In this document: positions 1 through 8,548 of the stretch, piece by piece | Numbering within the stretch: the stretch's first letter is position 1 | How the letters are laid out: each line of letters starts with the position of its first letter | Source: Proteobacteria bacterium ST_bin12 | GTDB lineage: Bacteria; Pseudomonadota; Gammaproteobacteria; Burkholderiales; Methylophilaceae | Direction of reading: 5' to 3' | Assembly: GCA_002083635.1 (NCBI GenBank) | Contig: MSXP01000007.1 | Coordinates: 62,001 to 126,000, forward strand | Length of the DNA: 64,000 nucleotides | The notes under the pieces: model-generated | What the model was told of the DNA's origin: nothing | What the model saw: the letters and a program-made list of their open reading frames with translations, nothing else | Database searches by the model: none | Position numbers and translations under genes: made by a program

Positions 1-368
1 TAAAAAAGGGAGGCACCCTAAAAGTTTGGGTTTTTAAAATATTACTAGTTTCGAAAACTCAACAATTTAAAAATTCAAACGCCTAGAATGCTTTTTACGT
101 ACATGCGCACTGTCTGTCAAGCACTATTTCAATCTTTTTTGTATTTATGCCTAAATTTGAGCTATCAAGGTTGCGCATTTGGTCAATTTGATTGCTTATT
201 TTCAATGGCAAGACTATACTGCGCGTGCGTTAAATGTAGCGGTAACGCAGGAATTCTCACTGTTTTATCGCTACGATTCCCAAAATTTGCAAGGTCACTT
301 AATGCTTCATATGGGTCTTAATTGTATGAATCTTAAATGTCTGTCGCAAATTATATTGGAGTAACTGT
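1..368. other. non-coding region and infA leader
   Basis: This is the only stretch longer than 300 bases without a gene. Short open frames here lack a ribosome binding site and any recognisable protein. The first 25 bases hold a small AGGG/CCCT hairpin that may end an upstream gene outside the window. A sigma70-like promoter is visible around 192-220. If it is used, infA has a leader of roughly 140 bases, which is long for such a small gene. I see no riboswitch or RNA gene that I recognise. Confidence 0.5.
192..220 (+). promoter_or_regulatory. putative sigma70 promoter of infA
   Basis: A -35 box TTGCTT (192-197) and a -10 box TATACT (215-220) are separated by exactly 17 bases. Transcription would start near 227, leaving a long untranslated leader before infA. 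This is pattern matching only; the -35 box is two bases from consensus. Confidence 0.45.
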
Positions 369-629
369 TTGGCTAAAGAAGAATTAATTGAAATGAATGG
401 TGTGGTAGATGAGATTCTACCTGACTCACGTTATCGTGTAACGTTAGAGAATGGCCATAAATTAATTGCTTACACTGGCGGCAAAATGCGCAAAAACCAT
501 ATTCGTATTTTAGCGGGTGATAAAGTGGTACTAGAACTTTCTCCTTATGATATTAATAATGGCCGAATTACTTTTAGACATATTGAATCCAAGCAGGCTT
601 ACAGCCCGCCTAAAAGACGTACCTACTAA
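369..629 (+). CDS. infA: translation initiation factor IF-1 (extended second type)
   Basis: IF-1 occupies the A site of the 30S subunit during translation initiation, together with IF-2 and IF-3. The 86-residue protein begins MAKEEL and has the S1/OB-fold core with the family block GKMRKNHIRILAGDKV near residues 38-53. It is about 14 residues longer than the 72-residue enterobacterial IF-1, ending in a basic tail (PPKRRTY). Betaproteobacteria often carry such a longer second copy away from the ribosomal operon, and this gene stands alone too. The start is TTG, preceded by a GGAG ribosome binding site near 358-361. The leader is long and a clear terminator follows, so it is probably a single-gene transcript. 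Confidence 0.93.
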   Translation: MAKEELIEMNGVVDEILPDSRYRVTLENGHKLIAYTGGKMRKNHIRILAGDKVVLELSPYDINNGRITFRHIESKQAYSPPKRRTY

Positions 630-653
630 TTTTTGCACGACCGTTTTAAATCT

Positions 654-677
654 AAAAGCCAGTTATCTGGCTTTTTT
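654..677 (+). terminator. rho-independent terminator after infA
   Basis: The arms AAAAGCCAG and CTGGCTTTT pair around a TTAT loop and run into six T residues on the plus strand. It lies 25 bases after the infA stop and before mqo, so it should end the infA transcript. Confidence 0.8.
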
Positions 678-752
678 ACTGTGTGTTGGGTTTACAACAT
701 CTCGGGCGCGATTTGCTAAATATGGATAACAACCTTTAACTGACTTGATCAT

Positions 753-2246
753 ATGAAGAATGTAGAAACCGATGTTCTGTTAGTTGGCGGCGGCATTATG
801 AGCGCCACCTTGGGCACACTATTACAACAGTTAGACCCAACGCTTAGCATTACCATGATAGAGCAACTGGATGATGTCGCACTAGAAAGCTCTGATGCAT
901 TAAACAACGCTGGTACAGGCCATGCTGGCTATTGCGAGCTAAACTACACACCGCAAGCGGTTGATGGCTCAATCGCCATTAAACGCGCCCTAGAGATTAA
1001 TGTAGCCTTTGAAGTGTCTTTACAATTTTGGTCACATTTAGTTGAAACTGGTGCGCTGCCCTCACCTACACAATTTATCAACAAAACGCCGCATTTAAGT
1101 TTCGTAACAGGCAATCAAAATATCGCTTTTTTAAAACGACGTCATGCCTTACTTACCCAGCACCATTTATTTGCTGATATGCAATATAGTGAAGACTCAG
1201 AGCAACTAAAAGCATGGATGCCATTGATGATGGCAGATAGAAATCTAAATGAAAAATTGGCAGCAACTTATGTGGCACATGGCTCTGATATTGATTTCGG
1301 CGCTTTAACCCGCCATATGGTGAGCAAATTAAAAACTTCGTCCAACTTCACACTACTGAACAATACACGCGTTAAAAAATTAAAAAAAATCGGTGTCAAT
1401 TCAACTAAAAGTAACTGGCACGTGGCTTTACATAACAAATTGACAAAACACAGCAAAACCATCAACGCAAAATTTGTGTTTTTAGGTGCTGGTGGTGGTG
1501 CTTTACCTTTATTACAAAAAGCGAATATCTCCGAAAGTGTTGGCTACGGTGGCTTTCCAGTCAGTGGGCAGTGGCTAATATGCAGCAATTTTGATGTGAT
1601 TAAACAGCACCAAGTTAAAGTGTATGGCAAAGCCGCCGTAGGCGCTCCGCCGATGTCTGTGCCGCATTTAGATACGCGCACGATTAATGGCAAGCTAGCT
1701 TTATTATTTGGCCCATTTGCCGGATTTACTACTAAATTTCTCAAACAAGGCTCACGGTTTGATTTAGCCAAATCGGTTAAACCCAATAATTTAAAAGCCA
1801 TGCTGGGCGTGGGTAAACACAATATGGATTTGACTAAATATTTAGTTGGTGAGGTATTTCAAACCCATGAGCAACGCATGAAAGCTTTGCGTGAATTTTT
1901 ACCAAACGCCAAGTCTTTAGACTGGCAACTAGCCAACGCAGGTCAGCGTGTGCAGATTATTAAAAAATGCAATGAAAAAATGGGCAAGTTAGAATTTGGT
2001 ACTGAAATCGTTGCTACTCAAGACGGCTCATTGGCGGCCCTGCTAGGCGCTTCACCGGGCGCCTCTGTCAGCGTGCAAGCAATGATTGACGTGCTTGAAC
2101 GTTGCTTTCCTGTCCAATTAAAATCTAGCGCTTGGCAACAAAAAATGAAACTGTTAGTGCCAAGCTATGGTGAATCGTTAATTGATGACGCAGTATTACT
2201 AAAAAATGTACGTAAACGCACTTTAAATACACTCAAGCTAAATTAG
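753..2246 (+). CDS. mqo: malate:quinone oxidoreductase
   Basis: Mqo is a peripheral membrane FAD enzyme that oxidises malate to oxaloacetate and passes electrons to the quinone pool, replacing or supplementing NAD-dependent malate dehydrogenase. The 497-residue length matches the family. The N-terminal FAD-binding site is seen as LLVGGGIMSATLG (about residues 9-21). It is followed by the family blocks NNAGTGHAGYCELNYTP and, near the C-terminus, LAALLGASPGASVSVQAM. The gene stands alone between the infA terminator and the convergent rlmB. No strong Shine-Dalgarno sequence precedes the ATG. Identification rests on whole-length resemblance to the family and is firm. Confidence 0.95.
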   Translation: MKNVETDVLLVGGGIMSATLGTLLQQLDPTLSITMIEQLDDVALESSDALNNAGTGHAGYCELNYTPQAVDGSIAIKRALEINVAFEVSLQFWSHLVETGALPSPTQFINKTPHLSFVTGNQNIAFLKRRHALLTQHHLFADMQYSEDSEQLKAWMPLMMADRNLNEKLAATYVAHGSDIDFGALTRHMVSKLKTSSNFTLLNNTRVKKLKKIGVNSTKSNWHVALHNKLTKHSKTINAKFVFLGAGGGALPLLQKANISESVGYGGFPVSGQWLICSNFDVIKQHQVKVYGKAAVGAPPMSVPHLDTRTINGKLALLFGPFAGFTTKFLKQGSRFDLAKSVKPNNLKAMLGVGKHNMDLTKYLVGEVFQTHEQRMKALREFLPNAKSLDWQLANAGQRVQIIKKCNEKMGKLEFGTEIVATQDGSLAALLGASPGASVSVQAMIDVLERCFPVQLKSSAWQQKMKLLVPSYGESLIDDAVLLKNVRKRTLNTLKLN

Positions 2247-2282
2247 GCGCATTTTAAGTGTTAAGTTAACCAATATTTTGAC

Positions 2283-3056
2283 TTAATTATGCTTTAAACC
2301 GCGCTGGCGACGTACTTCGTATAAGCAAATTCCGCTGGCTACACTGACATTCAAGCTTTCTACACTGCCAAACATAGGAATGGTGACTAGCGCATCGCAA
2401 GTTTCAGCCGTTAGGCGACGAATGCCATCGCCCTCTGCGCCTAAAACCAAGGCAATTGCGCCGTCTAATTTAGTATCTAATAAACTTGTTGGTGCTGCCA
2501 TGCTTTTGGGGGCCTCCATAGCAGTGCCCACAATAAACACACCTGCATCTTTAAGCTCACGCAAAGTGCGTGCTAAATTAGTTACTGCAATAAAAGGCAC
2601 AGTTTCTGCCGCGCCGCAGGCGACCTTACGCACAGTTGCATTCAAGCCAACCGCGCGGTCTTTAGGCGCAATTACCGCATGTACGCCCATTGCATCGGCT
2701 ACGCGCAAACAAGCACCCAAGTTATGCGGGTCTTCAACGCCATCTAACACCAAGAAAAATGGCGCTTCGGTTAAATCGGATTCTAAAATATCGTGGATAT
2801 CTTTATAAGGAATAGGCGTATCGACCACTCGCGCAATCACGCCCTGATGGCGGCCATTCATGCCTGCTAAGCCATCTAAACGACTACGCTCTACTTGCAT
2901 GGTGCGCACGTTAGCGGCTTCTGCCATATTGAGCAAATCTTTCATGCGCGCGTCTATGCGGTCGCGATCAATCAAAATTTCTTCAATGCTGGTTGCATGC
3001 TGGCGCATACGGCTTAAAACGGCGTGAAAGCCAAATAAAATACGACTATCGCTCAT
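2283..3056 (-). CDS. rlmB: 23S rRNA (guanosine-2'-O-)-methyltransferase RlmB
   Basis: RlmB is a SpoU-family (SPOUT, knotted) methyltransferase that methylates the 2'-O of G2251 in 23S rRNA using S-adenosylmethionine. The 257-residue protein has the N-terminal substrate-binding domain (FGFHAVLSRM). It carries the three SpoU motifs in order: VLDGVEDPHNLGA (from residue 103), LGAEGDGIRRL, and SLNVSVASG near the C-terminus. It lies directly downstream of rnr with an 18-base gap or so on the same strand. The rnr-rlmB pair is common in beta- and gammaproteobacteria, so the two are probably co-transcribed. Confidence 0.95.
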   Translation of the reverse strand: MSDSRILFGFHAVLSRMRQHATSIEEILIDRDRIDARMKDLLNMAEAANVRTMQVERSRLDGLAGMNGRHQGVIARVVDTPIPYKDIHDILESDLTEAPFFLVLDGVEDPHNLGACLRVADAMGVHAVIAPKDRAVGLNATVRKVACGAAETVPFIAVTNLARTLRELKDAGVFIVGTAMEAPKSMAAPTSLLDTKLDGAIALVLGAEGDGIRRLTAETCDALVTIPMFGSVESLNVSVASGICLYEVRRQRGLKHN

Positions 3057-3073
3057 ATTACTGTTCTCATTCT

Positions 3074-5527
3074 TTATCTTTTGCCTTTGTTTTTTGTGTT
3101 TCTACTTTTTGAAGCGGGTTTAGAACTTGGTTTTGACGAAGGTTTTGCGCCAGCTTTAGTAGGTATTTTGCTAGCCTTTTTAGCGCCAGAGCGGTCTTTC
3201 TTGGCTTTTTCCAGTGCTCGTGTGCTCATCATCTTAAAATCAGCAGATGCCTTGTCTTTATTGATGCTTAGAGGCTTATTTCCGCTTTTAACCTGCCCTG
3301 TATTATCGCCTAAATTTTGATTACTGGTTTTGCCAGCCCCTGTCACCAATGTAAAGTCGATTTTACTAGTCTCTAAATCCACGCGCGCTACTTTTACGGT
3401 TAGCCTGTCACCTAATCGGTATCTGGCCCCTGTGCGCTCACCTAGCATTTCATGACGCGCTTTATCGTAATTGAAATAGTCATTGCCTAGCTCAGTCACA
3501 TGCACCAAGCCTTCTACATACACACCATCTAAAGCCACAAATAGGCCGAAACTGGTGACCCCAGCCACCGTGCCTTCATACACTTCACCGATTTTATCTT
3601 GCATGTAATAGCATTTAAGCCAATTGGTCACATCGCGCGTAGCATCATCTGCGCGGCGCTCTGTCATTGAGCAATGCACACCTAGTGCGTTCCAGTCCTG
3701 CGCTTTATATTTTTCATTTTTTAAAACCGCTTTAATCGCGCGATGAATCAGCAAATCAGGATAACGGCGAATTGGCGACGTAAAATGCGCGTAGGCTTCA
3801 TAGGCTAAACCGAAGTGACCTACATTATCTGGGCTGTATACCGCTTGCTGCATGGACCGTAGCAACACTGTTTGCAATAATTGCGCATCTGGGCGCTGCT
3901 TGATAAGATTCATTAGCTTGCCATAATCCTTGGCATGCGGCTTGTCGCCACCTGTCACGCCAAAACCGACTTCTGCCATAAAAGTACGCAAGGCTTCCAG
4001 TTTTTCAGGTGTTGGGCCTTCATGAATGCGATATAAGGCTGCATGTTCATTTTTATGCAAGAAATCCGCCGCGCATACATTGGCGGCCAGCATGCATTCT
4101 TCAATCAGCTTATGTGCATCGTTGCGACCTGTTGGCACTATGCGTTCAATTTTGCCATTATCATCAAAAACCATCATGGTTTCAGTCGATTCAAACTCAA
4201 TCGCACCGCGTTTTTCACGCTGATTGAGCATTAACTTGAACAAGCTATACAAGTTCTGCACATGCGGCATGATATGGCTGTATTCCTTAGCATTATCTCC
4301 ATTTGGATTTTGCAGCATATCAGCCACTTTTGTATAAGTCATCCGCGCTTTTGATCGCATGACTGACGGATAAAACTGATACTTCTGCACAATACCATTT
4401 GTATCAATCTGCATATCGCAAATCATGCAAAGTCTTTCTACATCTGGATTCAGTGAGCATAAGCCGTTTGATAAAGCTTCTGGCAACATGGGAATCACCC
4501 TACGCGGAAAATATACCGAATTACCACGTTCGAACGCTTCTTTATCTAGCGCATCGTCAGGCTTTACATAAAAACTGACATCGGCAATCGCTACCACCAA
4601 ACGCCAACCTAAATTGGGTTTGTCTTTATTGATTGGCTCTGCAAAAACCGCATCATCAAAATCGCGCGCCGTTTCGCCATCAATGGTAATGAGCGGTAAT
4701 TCACGTAAATCTTTTCGTTCTTTGTAGTCAGCAGCTTGCACTAACTTAGGAATACGTTCTGCTTGATTTAATGCAGCTGGTGAAAATTCATGCGGCAATT
4801 TGTGTTTACGCAATGCAATTTCGATCTCCATGCCACTATCCGCGTAGTTACCCAAAATCTGCACGACTTTACCCATTGGATGTGCATGAGAACTGGGTTG
4901 TTCTGTTAGCTCCACCATCACCACTTGACCAGGCTTTGCGCCCATATCTAAATGATACGGAATCAAAATGTCCTGATTGATACGTTTATCTTCCGCCGCA
5001 ACAATCGTCACGCCTGTGCCGCGCACAATACGCCCTACCAGCGTTTTAGTGCTGCGTTCCAGTACTTCAACAATTTTTCCTTCTGGCCGCCCTTTTCTAT
5101 CTAAGCCAGCCATGCGCGCCATCGCGCGGTCGCCATGCATCACTTGCGCCATTTCGCGCGGACCTAAAAACAAGTCTTCAGGATGCTTAGTTTTATCATC
5201 AGGGACTAAAAAACCAAAGCCATCTGGATGGCCTTGTACTGTACCCGCGATTAGATGAATTTTTTCTGCCAGGCACAATGCGCCTTTGCGGTTGCGCATA
5301 ATCTGGCCTTCGCGCTCCATCGCATTAAGGCGTTTATTAAAATTATCACGTTCAGTGTCATCAATATCTAACAAACTATAAATTTGCTCGTTGCTCAGCG
5401 GTACACCTTGATCAGATAGCACTTGCAACACTAATTCTCGGCTTGGTAGAGGCGTTTCATATTGCGTTGCTTCGCGAACGGCATGTGGATCGCTACCACG
5501 TTTACTGGTTTTGTTTTTGTTACTCAT
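3074..5527 (-). CDS. rnr: ribonuclease R
   Basis: RNase R is a 3'-5' exoribonuclease that degrades structured RNA, including rRNA and tmRNA-tagged messages. The protein shows an N-terminal winged-helix part, cold-shock domains and the RNB catalytic domain, with the acidic metal-binding cluster TARDFDDAVFAE. A C-terminal S1 domain follows (YEGTVAGVTSFGLFVALDGV), then a long Lys/Ser-rich tail typical of RNase R. I chose the ATG at 5527 (817 residues, MSNKNK...) over a TTG seven codons upstream at 5548. The upstream start has no better ribosome binding site and would overlap the tRNA promoter. It is followed closely by rlmB. Confidence 0.94.
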   Translation of the reverse strand: MSNKNKTSKRGSDPHAVREATQYETPLPSRELVLQVLSDQGVPLSNEQIYSLLDIDDTERDNFNKRLNAMEREGQIMRNRKGALCLAEKIHLIAGTVQGHPDGFGFLVPDDKTKHPEDLFLGPREMAQVMHGDRAMARMAGLDRKGRPEGKIVEVLERSTKTLVGRIVRGTGVTIVAAEDKRINQDILIPYHLDMGAKPGQVVMVELTEQPSSHAHPMGKVVQILGNYADSGMEIEIALRKHKLPHEFSPAALNQAERIPKLVQAADYKERKDLRELPLITIDGETARDFDDAVFAEPINKDKPNLGWRLVVAIADVSFYVKPDDALDKEAFERGNSVYFPRRVIPMLPEALSNGLCSLNPDVERLCMICDMQIDTNGIVQKYQFYPSVMRSKARMTYTKVADMLQNPNGDNAKEYSHIMPHVQNLYSLFKLMLNQREKRGAIEFESTETMMVFDDNGKIERIVPTGRNDAHKLIEECMLAANVCAADFLHKNEHAALYRIHEGPTPEKLEALRTFMAEVGFGVTGGDKPHAKDYGKLMNLIKQRPDAQLLQTVLLRSMQQAVYSPDNVGHFGLAYEAYAHFTSPIRRYPDLLIHRAIKAVLKNEKYKAQDWNALGVHCSMTERRADDATRDVTNWLKCYYMQDKIGEVYEGTVAGVTSFGLFVALDGVYVEGLVHVTELGNDYFNYDKARHEMLGERTGARYRLGDRLTVKVARVDLETSKIDFTLVTGAGKTSNQNLGDNTGQVKSGNKPLSINKDKASADFKMMSTRALEKAKKDRSGAKKASKIPTKAGAKPSSKPSSKPASKSRNTKNKGKR

Positions 5528-5541
5528 GTCGTTTTTTTTAA

Positions 5542-5569
5542 TTGACAAGTTAGTTGCTTTCTATAAAAT
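5542..5569 (+). promoter_or_regulatory. putative promoter of tRNA-Leu
   Basis: A perfect -35 TTGACA (5542-5547) and a -10 TAAAAT (5564-5569) are 16 bases apart. Transcription would start about 25 bases before the tRNA. The element lies just upstream of rnr, which is transcribed in the opposite direction. Confidence 0.6.
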
Positions 5570-5599
5570 TCGGCGCATTATTTGCGGTTAAGTAAACAT

Positions 5600-5684
5600 G
5601 CCCAGATGGCGGAATTGGTAGACGCGCAGGTTTCAGATACCTGTATCGAAAGATGTGGAGGTTCGAGTCCTCTTCCGGGCACCA
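5600..5684 (+). tRNA. tRNA-Leu (anticodon CAG)
   Basis: The 85-base gene has the class II shape of tRNA-Leu. It shows a D-arm block GGCGGAATTGGTAGAC, an anticodon stem CAGGT/ACCTG around the loop TTCAGAT (anticodon CAG, reading CTG codons), a long variable arm with a GAAA loop, the T-arm GGTTCGAGTCC, and an encoded CCA end. The acceptor stem pairs at six of seven positions, with one A-C mismatch at position 5. A strong promoter lies upstream. Confidence 0.96.
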
Positions 5685-5724
5685 CTTAACAGCAACTAAA
5701 CAGATTCTACCGCGGAATAGCTTC

Positions 5725-7293
5725 TTAATCTGGAATATATTTGGGTAATAGTGGATAGGAATCGCGAATAAATTCGGCTAAAACCTTGTCAGATTCGGCC
5801 TCAGATTTATATACGGGTACGGTGTAGCGTACAATCGCACCGTCCGTTCTATTCATTGTAATTGCATCGTAAAGCAGTGCGAACTTCATTGAGAATTCAT
5901 TAGATAAATCTCGCCCACGTTGATGAAACCAATAGTAGACTAGCTGTTTAGATTCGCCTTTTGAAATCAACATACGGGTTACTTTAATTGACTTTTGATT
6001 ATCAATAACCACTTCATGTATTTTGGTATTGGTGATCTCCCAGCCACCGCCAGGAATACATGCTTTAGGCGAGTGTGGAACAGAACCTGATCGTTGAGAA
6101 TCGGTATAGCCTGCGTATACGTTAACATTTGTATTCGACTTATTATAGTTAACCAATAAGTAATCTTTTAATTGCAATACTGTATTTTCACCATTTTCAA
6201 ATTCATATGTTCTACCTTTCCAGCCATTAATCTCTAGCGGGAAACTACTAAAGTAGGCGCGTTCAGGAATCACTTCATCACGGTGTTTAATGGTAAAAGT
6301 GGATAGCGATGCCAATAAAACAATGGATATACCAATAATTATGGGTAAACGTTGAACTTTAGAAACGGTATCTATACTTGCAACTTGATGCCTAGTTTCT
6401 AGATAATCAAATGAAGAAGATAAGCTTCTATCATTCATTTTTAGGGCAATATTCAGTAATTTTGCTTCTATTAAAAGTAGTGCGATGCAGATTAAAAAGA
6501 TAACCCAACCTTCAAAATAATGCATAAAGCCTTCTGCTGCTTCGATGCCTGATTGATTAACAAGCACAGCAACAACTGCAATGCGCACGCTGTTCATCAC
6601 AATACTAATAGGAACACTAGATAAAAACAGAGCTGCGCGCGCGTAAAACGGCGCTTTGTACATATACCCCATCATTAGGCCAATGGTCATTAAAGGATAC
6701 ATATAATTTAAACCACTACACGCTTCTACCACTTGGAGTTTATAGATGCCTAAGTCAATGATATTGCCGTCCTGGAAAACTGTCATTCCCAGCAATCGAC
6801 TTATAGCTACACCTAAGTTAGAGGATACAAGCTGCATTTTCCCTGAAAGCATCACATCTAACATGTAGGGTAAAGGAATCACTAAAAACAAATGTAAAAA
6901 TGGTATTAATATTTTTTGAATCTGCTGACCAATCATGGTCCAGGCAAGTCCAAAACACATGAGTAGCATGCCGTATTGAACAATCGTCCATATGGCGCTA
7001 AGCTCACCAACAATTAGAGCCAGACCCGCGAAAATGGTAATTAAAACGCCAATCCATGGTCCATCATTATGATTTTTAATTTCAAAACGTTTAATCCAAA
7101 TGAGATAAAGCGCCATAAAGAACACCAAAGGCGCGTGCGAGTATCGCTCTTCGTGCGTGACTCTTGTTAATTGTTCATCAAGTGCATCTCTGAAAGTAAT
7201 CATTAAAAAAACAACCAGCAGTGCATATAATAATGCCCTAACGTGTTTTTTTAACCAGCCTATCACTTCTATCAACTTGTATCTCCCATTCAA
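5725..7293 (-). CDS. exosortase with fused C-terminal EpsI domain
   Basis: Exosortases are integral membrane transpeptidases thought to cleave C-terminal PEP-CTERM-like sorting signals and hand the protein to a surface polysaccharide. The 522-residue protein has an N-terminal multi-pass membrane half with the expected catalytic residues: Cys192 in EACSGLNY, Arg237 in NSVRIAV and His258 in HYFEGW. After about residue 310 comes a soluble domain with the EpsI signature SPKACIPGGGW (Cys412). EpsI is a separate gene in some loci but is fused here. The subfamily (XrtA versus XrtD/XrtE type) cannot be settled by eye; the EACSGLNYMYPLM block reminds me more of the D/E types. It ends the prsT-ATPase-glycosyltransferase gene run, 4 bases after the glycosyltransferase. 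Confidence 0.9.
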   Translation of the reverse strand: MNGRYKLIEVIGWLKKHVRALLYALLVVFLMITFRDALDEQLTRVTHEERYSHAPLVFFMALYLIWIKRFEIKNHNDGPWIGVLITIFAGLALIVGELSAIWTIVQYGMLLMCFGLAWTMIGQQIQKILIPFLHLFLVIPLPYMLDVMLSGKMQLVSSNLGVAISRLLGMTVFQDGNIIDLGIYKLQVVEACSGLNYMYPLMTIGLMMGYMYKAPFYARAALFLSSVPISIVMNSVRIAVVAVLVNQSGIEAAEGFMHYFEGWVIFLICIALLLIEAKLLNIALKMNDRSLSSSFDYLETRHQVASIDTVSKVQRLPIIIGISIVLLASLSTFTIKHRDEVIPERAYFSSFPLEINGWKGRTYEFENGENTVLQLKDYLLVNYNKSNTNVNVYAGYTDSQRSGSVPHSPKACIPGGGWEITNTKIHEVVIDNQKSIKVTRMLISKGESKQLVYYWFHQRGRDLSNEFSMKFALLYDAITMNRTDGAIVRYTVPVYKSEAESDKVLAEFIRDSYPLLPKYIPD

Positions 7294-7296
7294 TAC

Positions 7297-8526
7297 TTAC
7301 GATTCAAGTGCACGATTATAAACATTGATTACTTGTTCAATTTTGGCGCTCCAAAGAAAATGTTTTTTAATTCTATCGATGGCAGCTTGACCTATTTGGT
7401 AACGCAGCTCTGGTTCATTTGCCAACTTATCAATAATGGCTGAAAACCGCTCAACCATATACATTTTAGATTTTGGCTCTACTAAATAACCCGATTCTGC
7501 GGTAATGTAGTCCATTGGCCCACCCCATGCAGTAGCAATCACTGGCAGACCTCTTGCCATTGCCTCTAATACGACAGCTCCACCACACTCTCTTACACTA
7601 GGAAGTACAAATATATCCGCATTATCATAATATTGGTTGGTTTGTGCATGTGGCACCATGCCTAAAAACTCTACTTTATTGGGTGCAATATTTTGTGCGT
7701 AATTTTCAAGCTTTTGCCTCAGCGGTCCATCTCCTAAAATAGTGAGTTTTACAGCTTCTTTGCAAAGTCCAACAGCATCAATCAATATGTCAACTGCTTT
7801 CAAATCTATTAAACGGCCAACAAAAAGAACATTTATAATCTTTGGTTGAGAAATTGGTTTGGGGTTGTCCAGTACTGAAAAAACGCCATTTTCTACAATT
7901 TCTACCACTTCCCCCAACCTAAACTTTGGTAAGGCATCTTCCGTCCTCTTATTGGCCACTATCAAATATTTAGCAAATAGCTTACCCGGAATACATAGAT
8001 TATAAACAGAAGAAAATACTCTCATCACTTGATATAAAATGCGCTCGGACTTACTTGCCATATATTGAAATGCAGCAGGAAATGACATACCACCATTCAT
8101 AGGTCCAATAATAACCGGAACACCTAAACCAAACATAGCAGAAGGCTGAACAGCCGAAACAGGTGCAGGCTCATGAATCACGTGAATTTTTTTATCTTTA
8201 ACAATTTTTCTGGCTAATTTCCACTGATATGCTTGCGTAATGAGATGCATTAAAAACCCAAAGGTAACGACGCGAACCCTCTCTGGCAACATACCAGAAT
8301 GGCGGTCTAAAAACTTATGCATATAAGTATCTGGTACATAAAACACATTGTCTTGATTGACATCTACAATCTGCAATATGGATGTTCTAACCCGTGCGTG
8401 CGTAATCAAATAAACATTGTGTTGCGTTTTTGATAAATACCTAAAATAATTAAGCGGCAAAATTGCTTCTCCTCCAAAAATATTTGAGGCGTGTTCGCAG
8501 ACAATTAAGATATTTAATTTAGACAT
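7297..8526 (-). CDS. glycosyltransferase family 4
   Basis: This is a GT-B fold, retaining glycosyltransferase of the GT4 type, transferring a sugar from a nucleotide donor at the cytoplasmic face during polysaccharide assembly. Its 409 residues include the C-terminal donor-binding blocks LFVGRLIDLKAVDILIDA and VLPSVRECGGAVVLEAMARGL, the GT4 E-x7-E region. The N-terminal part has an unusual GGEAILPLNY segment and no clear Gly-rich loop of the common type. It sits between the ATPase and the exosortase with very short gaps, so it belongs to the same transcript. The sugar and linkage cannot be told from sequence. Confidence 0.85.
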   Translation of the reverse strand: MSKLNILIVCEHASNIFGGEAILPLNYFRYLSKTQHNVYLITHARVRTSILQIVDVNQDNVFYVPDTYMHKFLDRHSGMLPERVRVVTFGFLMHLITQAYQWKLARKIVKDKKIHVIHEPAPVSAVQPSAMFGLGVPVIIGPMNGGMSFPAAFQYMASKSERILYQVMRVFSSVYNLCIPGKLFAKYLIVANKRTEDALPKFRLGEVVEIVENGVFSVLDNPKPISQPKIINVLFVGRLIDLKAVDILIDAVGLCKEAVKLTILGDGPLRQKLENYAQNIAPNKVEFLGMVPHAQTNQYYDNADIFVLPSVRECGGAVVLEAMARGLPVIATAWGGPMDYITAESGYLVEPKSKMYMVERFSAIIDKLANEPELRYQIGQAAIDRIKKHFLWSAKIEQVINVYNRALES

Positions 8527-8548
8527 ATTATTCTATTAATATCTCCAG

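Noticed and set aside
2380..2808. 142-residue open frame on the plus strand
   Set aside because: It lies wholly opposite rlmB, whose SpoU motifs are intact; the translation is Ser/Ala/Thr/Lys-rich without any family pattern.
5528..5548. Upstream TTG start for rnr
   Set aside because: It has no clear ribosome binding site, overlaps the -35 box of the tRNA promoter and adds residues not expected at the start of RNase R.
5707..5713. GCGGTAG on the minus strand, like the core of an ops (RfaH) element
   Set aside because: It lies after the stop codon of the exosortase gene, at the end and not the beginning of the eps genes, and has no JUMPstart-like flank.
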